DNA from: Flavobacterium hungaricum
GTDB lineage: Bacteria > Bacteroidota > Bacteroidia > Flavobacteriales > Flavobacteriaceae
Length of the DNA: 64,000 bases
Reading direction: 5' to 3'
NCBI RefSeq assembly: GCF_015182285.1
Contig: NZ_PRDM01000001.1
Coordinates: 1,674,001 to 1,738,000, forward strand
In this document: in pieces, positions 25,065-34,035 of the stretch
Layout: each line of letters opens with the position of its first letter
How positions within the stretch are numbered: position 1 is the first letter of the stretch
Notes under the pieces: generated by a model
Seen by the model: only the letters and a program-made list of their open reading frames with translations
Told to the model about the DNA's origin: nothing
Database searches by the model: none
Translations under genes and position numbers: made by a program

Positions 25065-26414
25065 ATGAAAAAGACCCTGTTTTATACCGTTATTTTGTGT
25101 TTATTTTTTAATCAGTTTTCGATTTCCCAAGTTTCAGAAGATCCTGAAATACGAAAAATGATCGGCGAAATCAAAACAGAAAACCTTGAAGCAACAATAC
25201 ATAAACTAGTTTCTTTTGGAACAAGACATACTTTAAGCGATACTAAAAGCAAAACTAAAGGAATTGGAGCAGCACAGCAATGGGTAAAATCGGAGTTTGA
25301 TAAAGCGGCTTTAGAATCTGGAGGAAGATTAACAGCTGCTATAGATTATTTTACAATTAAAGCCGATGGCAAAAGAATTCCTGTGGACAGCCAGCTCGGG
25401 AATGTTATGGCAACTTTAAAAGGCACAGACCCTGCAGATAACCGTGTACTGATTATCAGCGGACATTTGGACTCCAGAGTTTCTGATGTAATGAATGTAA
25501 AATCTACAGCACCTGGGGCAAATGACGATGGTTCTGGAGTGGCTGCTGTAATAGAATTGGCAAAGGTTATGAGTAAAAGATCTTTTCCGGCAACGATTAT
25601 TTTTGTAGCGGTTGTGGGCGAAGAACAAGGATTATACGGCGCTCGTCATTTGGCTGAATTGGCAAAAGCATCTAACTGGAATATCGTTGCCATGCTAAAC
25701 AATGACATGATTGGAAACAGTTTGTCCAGCGGCACCAATCTACGTGATAACACACAACTGCGTGTGTTTAGTGAAACCATTCCGTTTTTAGAAACCGAAG
25801 AAGAGGCTAAAATGCGTAAATCAATCAATAGAGATAACGACAGTCCGTCTAGGTTATTGGCACGTTACATCAAAACGGTGACAGAGCAGTATGTAGACCA
25901 GCTTACTGTAAAATTGGTTTATAGAAACGATCGCTTTTTGCGCGGCGGCGATCATACTCCTTTTAGTCAAAACGGCTTTACAGCAGTTCGTTTGTGTGAA
26001 ATGAATGAAAACTTTGATCATCAGCATCAGGATTTACGAACCGAAAACAATGTTGTCTACGGCGATCTTCCTGAATTTATGGATTTTGAATACTTAAGAA
26101 AAAATACATGCGCCAATTTAGCAGCATTAGCCAACTTAGCTTGGTCGCCAAAAGCACCTGTAAATGTGGGGATTGAAGTAAAGAAGCTTTCTAACTCTTC
26201 AACGTTAATCTGGTCTGCTCCTGAAGGAAATCAGCCACTTGGATATCAGGTTTTAATGCGCGAAACAGCTTCTTCACATTGGGAAAAAACTTTTTTCACA
26301 AAAGATGCTCAGATTGAAATTCCGTATTCTAAAGACAATTACTTTTTTGCAGTACAATCAGTTGATGCCTTAGGACATACAAGTTTACCCGTTTTTCCAA
26401 TTCCGATTCGATAA
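25065..26414 (+). CDS. secreted M28 family zinc peptidase
   Basis: A 449-residue secreted aminopeptidase-like protein with a signal peptide (FYTVILCLFFNQFSISQ). The M28 di-zinc site is visible: His and Asp in SGHLDS, bridging Asp in PGANDDGSG, catalytic Glu pair in VGEEQGLYG, Asp in LNNDMIGNS, and the last His in GGDHTPFSQNG. A C-terminal fibronectin III-like domain (about residues 365-449; TLIWSAPEGNQPLGYQVLMRE) follows. No type IX secretion C-terminal signal is apparent, so it is probably periplasmic. The gene is single, with a shared downstream terminator. Confidence 0.93.
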   Translation: MKKTLFYTVILCLFFNQFSISQVSEDPEIRKMIGEIKTENLEATIHKLVSFGTRHTLSDTKSKTKGIGAAQQWVKSEFDKAALESGGRLTAAIDYFTIKADGKRIPVDSQLGNVMATLKGTDPADNRVLIISGHLDSRVSDVMNVKSTAPGANDDGSGVAAVIELAKVMSKRSFPATIIFVAVVGEEQGLYGARHLAELAKASNWNIVAMLNNDMIGNSLSSGTNLRDNTQLRVFSETIPFLETEEEAKMRKSINRDNDSPSRLLARYIKTVTEQYVDQLTVKLVYRNDRFLRGGDHTPFSQNGFTAVRLCEMNENFDHQHQDLRTENNVVYGDLPEFMDFEYLRKNTCANLAALANLAWSPKAPVNVGIEVKKLSNSSTLIWSAPEGNQPLGYQVLMRETASSHWEKTFFTKDAQIEIPYSKDNYFFAVQSVDALGHTSLPVFPIPIR

Positions 26415-26431
26415 TAGAATTAACTCCAAAT

Positions 26432-26458
26432 AGAAAAGCGCCTTAACGGCGCTTTTCT
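26432..26458. terminator. bidirectional terminator between the M28 and DUF2853 genes
   Basis: A perfect 11-bp GC-rich stem (AGAAAAGCGCC, loop TTAAC, GGCGCTTTTCT) lies between two convergent genes with T-rich sequence on both strands. Confidence 0.88.
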
Positions 26459-26475
26459 TCTTTTACAAAATCTTA

Positions 26476-26817
26476 TTATTTATAAATACTTTCTTTTTTA
26501 AAGTGTACTGTCAATAGATAATATACAACTGCTCTGTACTTGTGCTTATTCGATTTTCCGTATTTTTCCATTACGGCTTCAATTCCTTGGTCTAATTCTG
26601 GTCCGTCTTTTAAGCCTAATTTTTTAATTAGAAAATTATTTTTTACGGTATCCAATTCAGACTGTTGTGAAGAAGCTACAGTTGAAGCATCCGCATTATA
26701 AATAGCTGGCCCGCATCCAATTGTTACTTTTGTCAATAAATCCATGTCTGGTGTTACACCGCATTTGTCTTTTAAATCTGCTTCATACTTTTTAATTAAC
26801 TCTTCTCTTGTGCTCAT
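26476..26817 (-). CDS. DUF2853 family protein
   Basis: A 113-residue all-helical protein matching DUF2853. Its typical features are the N-terminal YEADLKDKCGVTPDMDLLTKVTIGCGPAIYNADASTVA and the C-terminal KYGKSNKHKYRAVVYYLLTVHF. The family is small, cytosolic and of unknown function. It has its own TATTTTTG promoter element and a strong terminator. Confidence 0.9.
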   Translation of the reverse strand: MSTREELIKKYEADLKDKCGVTPDMDLLTKVTIGCGPAIYNADASTVASSQQSELDTVKNNFLIKKLGLKDGPELDQGIEAVMEKYGKSNKHKYRAVVYYLLTVHFKKESIYK

Positions 26818-26854
26818 AATAAGTTTAAATATTGGTTACTAAATTTATTTGAGT

Positions 26855-26862
26855 CAAAAATA
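26855..26862 (-). promoter_or_regulatory. -7 element (TATTTTTG) of the DUF2853 gene
   Basis: Minus-strand TATTTTTG matches TAnnTTTG 38 bases before the start codon. No -33 TTG at the normal distance. Confidence 0.4.
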
Positions 26863-26927
26863 AAGAATTATCTTATATTAAATTTGTATTTTTAAAATTT
26901 AACAAGTTTTTATTTAGATAAACAGCA

Positions 26928-27323
26928 TTATTGATTATTTTTCCATTCTTCATAATCATCTAAATCCGATTTGACCTGTTTAAAAACTAATCCCAAAACA
27001 GCAATATCGTCTAGAAAACCAACTACAGGAATGAAATCAGGTATCAAATCAATCGGACTTAAAAAATAAACTAAAGAACCCATTATTGCAATAATTGAAC
27101 CTTTTGGAATCTCTTTATAACTCCCGTTTAGATAATCTTTTGAAATTGAAAAGAAAAGCTGTAGATAGTTCCAAACTTCTTCTAATTTTCCTTTATTTTT
27201 ATTTGCTTTTTCAAAGGCATCCTCTAGTTTCTTTTTTGCTTTTTTCTTATCATTAAGAAGCTTTTCTGCTTCATCTTTTGAATTTTTAAAATTCTCTTCT
27301 TCAAATTCTTTGTTATCTATCAT
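26928..27323 (-). CDS. YkvA family (DUF1232) membrane protein
   Basis: A 131-residue protein. A charged, coiled-coil N-terminal half (about residues 1-50, rich in Lys and Glu) precedes the DUF1232 core IPKGSIIAIMGSLVYFLSPIDLIPDFIPVVGFLDDIAVLGLVF, which includes the SPIDLIPDFIP signature and a hydrophobic hairpin. Function is unknown across the family. It lies 48 bases after a gene for another small membrane protein on the same strand. Confidence 0.88.
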   Translation of the reverse strand: MIDNKEFEEENFKNSKDEAEKLLNDKKKAKKKLEDAFEKANKNKGKLEEVWNYLQLFFSISKDYLNGSYKEIPKGSIIAIMGSLVYFLSPIDLIPDFIPVVGFLDDIAVLGLVFKQVKSDLDDYEEWKNNQ

Positions 27324-27371
27324 TTTAATGATTTAAGGTTATAAATTTCAATATATTACAGTGCAATATTT

Positions 27372-27911
27372 CTACAAAAAATACATACTTACTAAAATTC
27401 CAATAATGATTGTTGATCTTAGAAAACCTATAGTACCTCTTTTTGGATGAAAATAGTATGACGAATTAAAGCGTCCTAAAAAGCCGGAAACTTTTGTATC
27501 TATGTTATCAGATGCTACATCCATCATACCATTTAAAAATGCTCCGAATATTCCATCACCTGATTTTTCATTAACTTTGTTTCTAATACCATCTTTTAGA
27601 TGATTTACTCCACTATTTATTGAATTTTTTCCTTGTTGGATAAATTCTCTATCTCCATTTTCTTCTTTCTCTTCAAATCTTATCCATGCAAACCAAATCA
27701 ATAAAAATGCAGTAGCACCAGTAATAATTTGACTTATACGGTCTTCATGAGCGCTGTAAATAGTAGACAAGTAAAACCAAAAAGAGACATTTGCAATAAT
27801 TAAATTCCAAACGGGAGAATTAGTAGTATCTTTAAGAGGGCTGCCAATTGCAAAAATCCAGCACACAATTACTACGACAATTGCACCATAATGAGTTATT
27901 GTATCTATCAT
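27372..27911 (-). CDS. membrane protein of unknown function
   Basis: A 179-residue protein with three or four predicted membrane helices: YGAIVVVIVCWIFAIG, LIIANVSFWFYLSTIYS, IITGATAFLLIWFAWI, and a final STIIIGILVSMYFL. A soluble loop of about 70 residues lies before the last helix. I do not recognise the family. It is 17 bases downstream of the tandem zinc-finger-like gene and 48 bases upstream of the YkvA gene, so the three may form one unit. Confidence 0.7.
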   Translation of the reverse strand: MIDTITHYGAIVVVIVCWIFAIGSPLKDTTNSPVWNLIIANVSFWFYLSTIYSAHEDRISQIITGATAFLLIWFAWIRFEEKEENGDREFIQQGKNSINSGVNHLKDGIRNKVNEKSGDGIFGAFLNGMMDVASDNIDTKVSGFLGRFNSSYYFHPKRGTIGFLRSTIIIGILVSMYFL

Positions 27912-27928
27912 ATATTTATGTTTTAATT

Positions 27929-28180
27929 CTACAAAGCTGGTGCATGTTTCCCTTTATTTGATCCCTCTGGATGTCTGGAGCAGGAACTACCCGTTAAACT
28001 CGATAAAGACGACGAGGATGTACCGCAGTACTTGCAATTGTATTTAGATTTTTCACTTCCTTCATAAAGTTTGTGTTTTCCTCTGTTTCCACCCAGCGGG
28101 TGACGGCTGCAAGAGCTTGCCGTTAAACTTGATATACTAGAACTTTTTGTTCCGCAGTATTCGCAATAAAAATTTGGCAT
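27929..28180 (-). CDS. small protein with two tandem Cys-Cys-Cys-His zinc-finger-like repeats
   Basis: An 83-residue protein built from a duplicated module. Each copy runs YCxYCGT, then a serine-rich stretch of the form SSxSSLTxSSC, then SRHP and a KGKH tail, so each has C-x2-C, a later Cys and His ligands suitable for one zinc. The copies are about 45 residues apart and nearly identical over 30. The start is the ATG at 28180 (MPNFYCEYCG); a longer frame opens only at a TTG. I do not know a named family. It is followed by two membrane-protein genes. Confidence 0.72.
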   Translation of the reverse strand: MPNFYCEYCGTKSSSISSLTASSCSRHPLGGNRGKHKLYEGSEKSKYNCKYCGTSSSSLSSLTGSSCSRHPEGSNKGKHAPAL

Positions 28181-28300
28181 AATTTGGTCTGATTTAATTT
28201 GTAATTGGAAATTTTTATCCAAAATAGAAATAGTACTGCTCTCAAATTTTTTTATTTGATTTGATGCCTATTTTATCAAATGAAACCACCTTTCTGAGTT

Positions 28301-28337
28301 ATAAAAAAAACTCTTACCTGTATTTGGGTAAGAGTTT
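28301..28337 (-). terminator. terminator of the sensor kinase gene
   Basis: On the minus strand AAACTCTTACC and GGTAAGAGTTT form an 11-bp stem followed by a run of Ts, just after the kinase stop codon. Confidence 0.87.
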
Positions 28338-28346
28338 TTTAAAAGG

Positions 28347-31334
28347 CTAAACCATTAATAAAATGGTAATCGTGGTTCCTTCGTTTTTTGTCTGCTTGAT
28401 AATAATTGGATCAGCGATGGTTTCCTGCAGTAAAGCTAAACGCTCGCGGGCTAACTGAATCCCTTTGGATTGATGCGTTTTCTGCGCATTTCCAGTCGTA
28501 AAACCTTTACCGTTATCTATAATTCTGCACTCTAAAATATGCTCTTCACTAATCTGAAAAGAAATAATTAATGTCGGATTAGGATGCGATTCATCAAAAG
28601 CATGCATAAATACATTTTCGACAAAAGGCTGGAGCAGCATGGTCGGAATTTCATAAAAGCTGAGATCCACTTCGGGAGCAATGTCTAATTTGAAATCAAT
28701 GCGGTCTTCAAAACGCATGTTTTCTATCGAAATGTAGAGTCTCAAATATTCTAATTCTTCTTCGATTGTAATGGTTTGTTTAGAGGAATTCTCTAATGTT
28801 TTTCGCATCAGTTTTGCAAAATTGCTAATGTAAAGCAGCGAATTGTCAACATCATTACTAATCACAAAATGCTGAATGGCATTCATGGCATTAAACGTAA
28901 AATGCGGATTCATCTGACTTAACAGCGCTTCTAGTTTTGTTTCTGCAATACGCTTTTGCGCAAGCGCTTTTTCTTTGGCTTTCTTTTTATTCTGAGCAAT
29001 AAAATAATATGCCAGAATCATTAGTAATAAAATGCTCAACGTAATAAACCACCAAGTGAGCCAGAATGGCGGCGCAATGTTTATATATACTAACTTGAAA
29101 AGAGTAGATTTTCCTGCATTAGAGTCGTACACTTCAATTTCTAAAAGGTATTTTCCGGATGGCAGATAAGACAAAAACAAATTATTTTTGTCGCTGTAAG
29201 GGCTCCATCTGTCGGTTGTATTTAAACGATATCTAAATTTCAGCTTATTAGGAAAGGGATGTCCTTTCGGAATAAAATTGATCGAAAAAGAATTATGCTT
29301 GTAATCAGAATTAATGCTTTTGGAGTTGTATTCGAATCCTTTATAATTTGATTTATCAATACTGATTCCATTAATTTCGATCTTACTGATTTTAAGAGAC
29401 GAAACAGTAATTTGATCTTTTAGGATTTTTTCGAGATCAATTTTATAAAAACCTTTTTTTGTTCCGAGCCACAATTGGTTTCCGAAAATTTGAGACGTTG
29501 TAACTGCGGCATCTTTGAGTCCTTGCTCTTTATCTATCAATCTAATTTTTCCATTTTGATAAATATTGATTCCCATTTCTGTACCAATAAAAATATAATC
29601 TTGATAAGCTTCCAGAAACAAAATCGTATTTCCTGCCAATTCGTTTTTAGAAATGGTCTTTAGGATTTTAAATTTTTTAGTATCATCAACAATAAAAACA
29701 TTTCCAAATTCTGCGGCCAGAATAAGCTGTCCTTTATTATTAGTAGTAATGTGTTTAAATTTCTTTTCTTTCCAGATTCCGTCTGCCAAATACGATTGAA
29801 ATTCGTTGTTATAATAAACATACAAGCCGTTAAAAACAGAAAGAAGATATGTTTTGTCTCTGTTATTTAGTATTTTGACAATGTATTGGGGTGTATTTTT
29901 CTTGAATTTAGAATAATGTTTCGATTTCAAATTATACAAATCATCATAAACTCTGGTACCGGCATAGGTAATGGTTTCAATAAATTTGCCATCTGTGGTA
30001 AATCCTATTTTTAAGCTGTGTTTTGGAATGTAGGCAATGATCCTGCCTTCGATGTTTACTTCAAATATGCCGATATTACTTCCAATCCAAAAAGATTTTT
30101 TATGTTTTACAACTTCATAAAACTCAATTTCGTCGGCTGGAATATTAAAATTCAATTCAAAATCTCTGGATTCAATTCCTTGTTTAGACGAAATATTTGT
30201 TTTTTTTCTAATATACGCTTCCTCAACATTTTTAAAGTCTTCGCAGGAAAGTGTTTTTAAAACATTATTTTCTTTGTTTAAAATAGTAAATCCCTTATTG
30301 TGAAGAATGTATTTTTGAGAACCAAAACTTTCAAAATCAATAATAGCTTTGTTGTCAAACAAATTAAAATCGATCATTTTATCCAGACGTATTTGGTAAA
30401 TCCCTTTGTCGTTGGAACCTACATACAAAATGTCTTTCGACTTATCATAAACAACATTCAGTAAAACTTTAGAGTCGATACCGTAGAAAGCCGAAATATC
30501 GATCATTTTGTCATTCAGAATCTGGTACAAACCTCCATCTGGCGTGTAAACTCCCCAGGCTGCCGCAAAAACAGTATTTCGTTTATCTTTTGCAAACTCC
30601 CACACCATTGATTTTCCAAAAACAGTCGTAGAAACTTTATTTTTTAAAAGATCTGCAATGTCGTATTTATTAATAAACCCTTCATTAGCACTATACAAAG
30701 TAGTTCCAAAAAGCCCTAAAGCATAATTTTTTGTATGAAGTAAAACAGGGACAATAACAGGTTTTTCTTTTGATTCGTCGATTTTAAATAATCCTTCAAA
30801 AATGGTAGAAAAATATACTTCTCCTTTATATTCAATAAATGATCTGGATATAAAATCTTCTTTATGATCGGGAACTTTTGGTGTAAAAACTTTGTTTGTA
30901 TTAATGTCAATTATAGAAACGCCCTGTTCTGTACCCACATACATTTTATTTTTGTACGGAAATACTCTTCTGGTTTTGTCTGCCAATAAACCGTCTCTGG
31001 TTGTAAAAACAGTAATTTTTTTTCCGTCAAATTTACTAACGCCTCCGCCATAACTTGCAAACCACATATTGCCATTGCTGTCTTGAGAAATATCCCAGCA
31101 GCTGTTATGTCCCAAACCGTCAGATTCGCTTATATTAAAAAAAGAGCCATTCTCCATTCTGGAAACCCCGTTTTCTGTTCCAATCCATAAAACATTCTTA
31201 GAATCTAGAAATAAAGAGCGAACTGCATTATTGGGCAGTCCGTCTGTGGTTGAATAGTTTTTTGAGGGAAAATATTGTGCCGTGACACTGTTTGCAAACC
31301 AAAAAAAGAGCCAAAACTTAATTAGTAATCGCAT
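28347..31334 (-). CDS. beta-propeller sensor histidine kinase (LytS/YehU type)
   Basis: A 995-residue kinase. A signal peptide is followed by a large periplasmic part made of two-component-regulator propeller repeats (for example YSTTDGLPNNAVRSLFLDSKNVLWIGTENG near residue 27), then a Y_Y_Y domain (about 690-760, LKFRYRLNTTDRWSPYS). A membrane helix (WWFITLSILLLMILAYYFI) and a coiled coil come next. The cytosolic histidine-kinase domain has the phospho-acceptor His in LSQMNPHFTFNAMNAIQHFV (about 808) and an ATPase end with VENVFMHAFDESHP and IDNGKGF. It overlaps its LytTR regulator by 17 bases. The ligand is unknown; it has no visible polysaccharide locus beside it. Confidence 0.93.
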   Translation of the reverse strand: MRLLIKFWLFFWFANSVTAQYFPSKNYSTTDGLPNNAVRSLFLDSKNVLWIGTENGVSRMENGSFFNISESDGLGHNSCWDISQDSNGNMWFASYGGGVSKFDGKKITVFTTRDGLLADKTRRVFPYKNKMYVGTEQGVSIIDINTNKVFTPKVPDHKEDFISRSFIEYKGEVYFSTIFEGLFKIDESKEKPVIVPVLLHTKNYALGLFGTTLYSANEGFINKYDIADLLKNKVSTTVFGKSMVWEFAKDKRNTVFAAAWGVYTPDGGLYQILNDKMIDISAFYGIDSKVLLNVVYDKSKDILYVGSNDKGIYQIRLDKMIDFNLFDNKAIIDFESFGSQKYILHNKGFTILNKENNVLKTLSCEDFKNVEEAYIRKKTNISSKQGIESRDFELNFNIPADEIEFYEVVKHKKSFWIGSNIGIFEVNIEGRIIAYIPKHSLKIGFTTDGKFIETITYAGTRVYDDLYNLKSKHYSKFKKNTPQYIVKILNNRDKTYLLSVFNGLYVYYNNEFQSYLADGIWKEKKFKHITTNNKGQLILAAEFGNVFIVDDTKKFKILKTISKNELAGNTILFLEAYQDYIFIGTEMGINIYQNGKIRLIDKEQGLKDAAVTTSQIFGNQLWLGTKKGFYKIDLEKILKDQITVSSLKISKIEINGISIDKSNYKGFEYNSKSINSDYKHNSFSINFIPKGHPFPNKLKFRYRLNTTDRWSPYSDKNNLFLSYLPSGKYLLEIEVYDSNAGKSTLFKLVYINIAPPFWLTWWFITLSILLLMILAYYFIAQNKKKAKEKALAQKRIAETKLEALLSQMNPHFTFNAMNAIQHFVISNDVDNSLLYISNFAKLMRKTLENSSKQTITIEEELEYLRLYISIENMRFEDRIDFKLDIAPEVDLSFYEIPTMLLQPFVENVFMHAFDESHPNPTLIISFQISEEHILECRIIDNGKGFTTGNAQKTHQSKGIQLARERLALLQETIADPIIIKQTKNEGTTITILLMV

Positions 31335-32070
31335 CTATTAATTTTTTCTTGGTAAAAAATTTATCCGAAACAGGCACTTCTGTTCCATTGGTCATCAATA
31401 AAACATAGTCTTCCGATTTAAAACCTTTAATGTAATTTCGATTGACCAAAAAACTTTTATGAACTCTGATAAACTGCGGGAGTACCAAAATATCAGAAGT
31501 CTCTTTTAAACTTTTGGTAATCAGATGTTCGTTTTCTATCGTAAAAATACTGGTGTAAGAACCATCCGATTTACAATAGATAATACTATTGGCCTGAATA
31601 ACTTCAAAACCGTTTTTGGTCGGAAAAACGATTCTTTGTTTATCAATAAACTGATTATTAATATTTTCGGTCAATAATTTAAAACGGTCAATGTCAATTT
31701 TAGAATGTTTTTTTGTTTCAAAACGAGAAAGTGCCACTTTAAAATCTTCAGCATTAATCGGTTTTACTAAATAATCCAAAGCGCTGTTTCTAATTGCCTG
31801 AATGGCAAATTCTTTATGAGCGGTTGTAAAAATTATTTCAAAATTTACGGTATCAAAATACTGCAGCAATTCGAATCCGTTTTGATCCGGCATCTGAATG
31901 TCTAAAAAAACCAAATCGGGCTGATTGATTTTTATAGATCGAACCGCTGCTGCAACCGAATTGCATTCGTCGAGTACTTCTATGGTTTCTTTATAATAAC
32001 GTTCGCAAAATTTCCTTAAAAAACTGCGGGCATGTAGTTCATCATCAACAATAATAACCTTTATCTTCAT
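31318..32070 (-). CDS. LytTR family response regulator
   Basis: A 250-residue regulator. The receiver domain (about residues 1-120) has IIVDDELHAR, the phosphorylated Asp in DLVFLDIQMPDQNG, and TTAHKEFAIQ and YLVKPIN. The LytTR DNA-binding domain (about 145-250) shows VIQANSIIYCKSDGSYTSIFT and FIRVHKSFLVNRNYIKGF. It is the cognate partner of the propeller kinase, whose start codon lies inside its 3' end. It probably binds pairs of short direct repeats, but none were identified. Confidence 0.95.
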   Translation of the reverse strand: MKIKVIIVDDELHARSFLRKFCERYYKETIEVLDECNSVAAAVRSIKINQPDLVFLDIQMPDQNGFELLQYFDTVNFEIIFTTAHKEFAIQAIRNSALDYLVKPINAEDFKVALSRFETKKHSKIDIDRFKLLTENINNQFIDKQRIVFPTKNGFEVIQANSIIYCKSDGSYTSIFTIENEHLITKSLKETSDILVLPQFIRVHKSFLVNRNYIKGFKSEDYVLLMTNGTEVPVSDKFFTKKKLIDAITN

Positions 32071-32195
32071 GTAAAATGTAAAAAATTTGATAAACTACTA
32101 AACTACAATATTTAGACACTGCCCATTTAAAAATAATATAAAAAGGCACTAAAAATGAATGTAAGGATGTTTTTGTCTAATAAAACTTTTAAGTC

Positions 32196-33857
32196 CTAAA
32201 CCAGTTCTTTAAAATACTGCTTCAAAATTTTATCATTTTCTGCCGTTGGCGTAAAAATTTCTAAAATAGACGGAAATTCATTCTGGCTGTACATTTCATT
32301 CAAATTCTCATTCAAACTCTTTTCGTCAAAAGCTTTATAATAATTAAAATGATACATTTTGGCCAAGTGCTCTGCCGTTAATTGATGCGAGGTTTCAAAA
32401 TAAGTATTGAAAACAGGTTTTTCTTCATGACCCGGAAGAATTCTAAAGATCCCTCCTCCTCCATTATTTACCAAAACAATTTTAAAATTCTTTGGAATAT
32501 AAGAATTCCACAACGCATTGCTGTCGTATAAGAAACTGATGTCTCCTGTAATAAAAACAGTTTGTTTGTTGCCGCCGACAGCCGCTCCGACCGCTGTAGA
32601 TGTACTGCCGTCGATACCGCTTGTGCCTCTGTTGCAAAATACCTCTATCGTTGGGTCAATATCAATTAATTGTGCATAACGAATTGCAGAGCTGTTACTG
32701 ATCTGCAATAAGCTGTTTTTGGGAAGCGATTCGATTACTTTTTCGAAAACTTTAAAATCAGAAAATTCAATTCTGTTTAAATAGTTTTTTTTCTTCGTTT
32801 TTCGTTCGCTGTAAACAGATTCTATATTTTTAAAATAAGTGCTGGCAGTAAAATTTGTTTTTGAAAACAAGTCCGTAAAGAAATCATTTGGCTCCATCAC
32901 AATATGTTGGGTCAAAGCGCCAAAAGTATCGTAGGCTCTCAAAGTATCTATATGCCAGTGTTGTTTTGGTTTGTATTTTCGTAAAAAACCTTTGATTCTT
33001 TTTGAAACTACCATACCGCCAAAAGTCACCAAAATTTCTGGGTTAAACTCCTTAAAAGCAGCATCATCAAATGGTGTAATTAAAGTATCAATGCTGCTGA
33101 TAAAATTGGGATGATGCAGGTTTGAAGTGGTTTCTGTCAGCACAACAATTGAAGGATCTGCTGCCAAAGAATCAATTATACTCTGATCCAGAATATGCGT
33201 ATCGTTTACCCCTACTAAAACCAGTTTGCGTTTTGCTTTGTTCCAAATTGCAGCAAATTCATCACTGTTTTCGATTGTTTTTGGAAACAACGTTTTCTCA
33301 AAATGCGTAATTTTTGGCTGTACCGAAAGTTCTTCTGTGGTTTCGTACAAAGGTTCTTCAAAAGGGGCATTGATGTGAACCGGTCCTTTTTGAAGAATGG
33401 CTGTCTCGATTGCCTGATTAATTTTTAAATCATTTTCTTCTGATGCATCCTCTGTTAGATTAGCATTAAAAACAGAATGATTTAAGAATACATTTTCTTG
33501 TCGAATGGTTTGTCCGTCGCCAATATCTATTTTGCTCTGCGGACGATCTGCAGAAATCACGATCATCGGAATCTGGCTGTAAAATGCTTCTGCCAAAGCC
33601 GGATAATAGTTTAATAATGCCGAACCAGAAGTACATACAACTGCCGTTGGCTGTTTGGTCTGCTGTGCAATTCCTAAAGCAAAAAAAGCAGCGCAGCGTT
33701 CGTCTGCAATACTATAACATTTAAAATTCGGATTTTGTGCAAAGCCAATGGTCAAAGGAGCATTTCTAGACCCTGGAGAAATAATAATATTGGTAATGCC
33801 TTTGGCTGATAAAATTTCGATAATGCTTTGTGCAAGCGCTATTTTGGGGTAAATCAT
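32196..33857 (-). CDS. menD: SEPHCHC synthase MenD
   Basis: A 553-residue thiamine-diphosphate enzyme that joins 2-oxoglutarate and isochorismate, the first committed step of menaquinone synthesis. Visible features are IISPGSRNAPLTIGFA near the N terminus with the catalytic Glu at the following AVVCTSGSALLNYYPALAEA block, ISADRPQ, and the ThDP/Mg site ITGDISFLYDSNALWN plus NNGGGGIF. The length fits MenD. No isochorismate synthase gene adjoins it here. Its two upstream TAnnTTTG matches lie in the gap to a divergent thioredoxin gene. Confidence 0.95.
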   Translation of the reverse strand: MIYPKIALAQSIIEILSAKGITNIIISPGSRNAPLTIGFAQNPNFKCYSIADERCAAFFALGIAQQTKQPTAVVCTSGSALLNYYPALAEAFYSQIPMIVISADRPQSKIDIGDGQTIRQENVFLNHSVFNANLTEDASEENDLKINQAIETAILQKGPVHINAPFEEPLYETTEELSVQPKITHFEKTLFPKTIENSDEFAAIWNKAKRKLVLVGVNDTHILDQSIIDSLAADPSIVVLTETTSNLHHPNFISSIDTLITPFDDAAFKEFNPEILVTFGGMVVSKRIKGFLRKYKPKQHWHIDTLRAYDTFGALTQHIVMEPNDFFTDLFSKTNFTASTYFKNIESVYSERKTKKKNYLNRIEFSDFKVFEKVIESLPKNSLLQISNSSAIRYAQLIDIDPTIEVFCNRGTSGIDGSTSTAVGAAVGGNKQTVFITGDISFLYDSNALWNSYIPKNFKIVLVNNGGGGIFRILPGHEEKPVFNTYFETSHQLTAEHLAKMYHFNYYKAFDEKSLNENLNEMYSQNEFPSILEIFTPTAENDKILKQYFKELV

Positions 33858-33920
33858 TCTGATCTTGTATTACTTTTTGTGAAGAAAATCTTTGTTTAGA
33901 TTTTTCTTAATCTTAAGATA

Positions 33921-33936
33921 CAAAGTTACAAACTTA
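33921..33936 (-). promoter_or_regulatory. two adjacent -7 elements before menD
   Basis: Minus-strand TAACTTTG (33921-33928) and TAAGTTTG (33929-33936) both match TAnnTTTG, about 65-75 bases before the menD start. No -33 TTG is clear. Two start sites are possible. Confidence 0.4.
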
Positions 33937-33993
33937 GCACTTCATTTAAATTATAATTAGGAATTTATTAAGTCTCTTTCTCGAAAAAGGAGC

Positions 33994-34001
33994 TATTTTT
34001 G
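33994..34001 (+). promoter_or_regulatory. -7 element (TATTTTTG) of the thioredoxin-like gene
   Basis: TATTTTTG matches TAnnTTTG 34 bases before the ATG. The -33 element is not evident. Confidence 0.4.
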
Positions 34002-34035
34002 TAAAATCGAATTATTAATAAAAGCCATAATAAAA

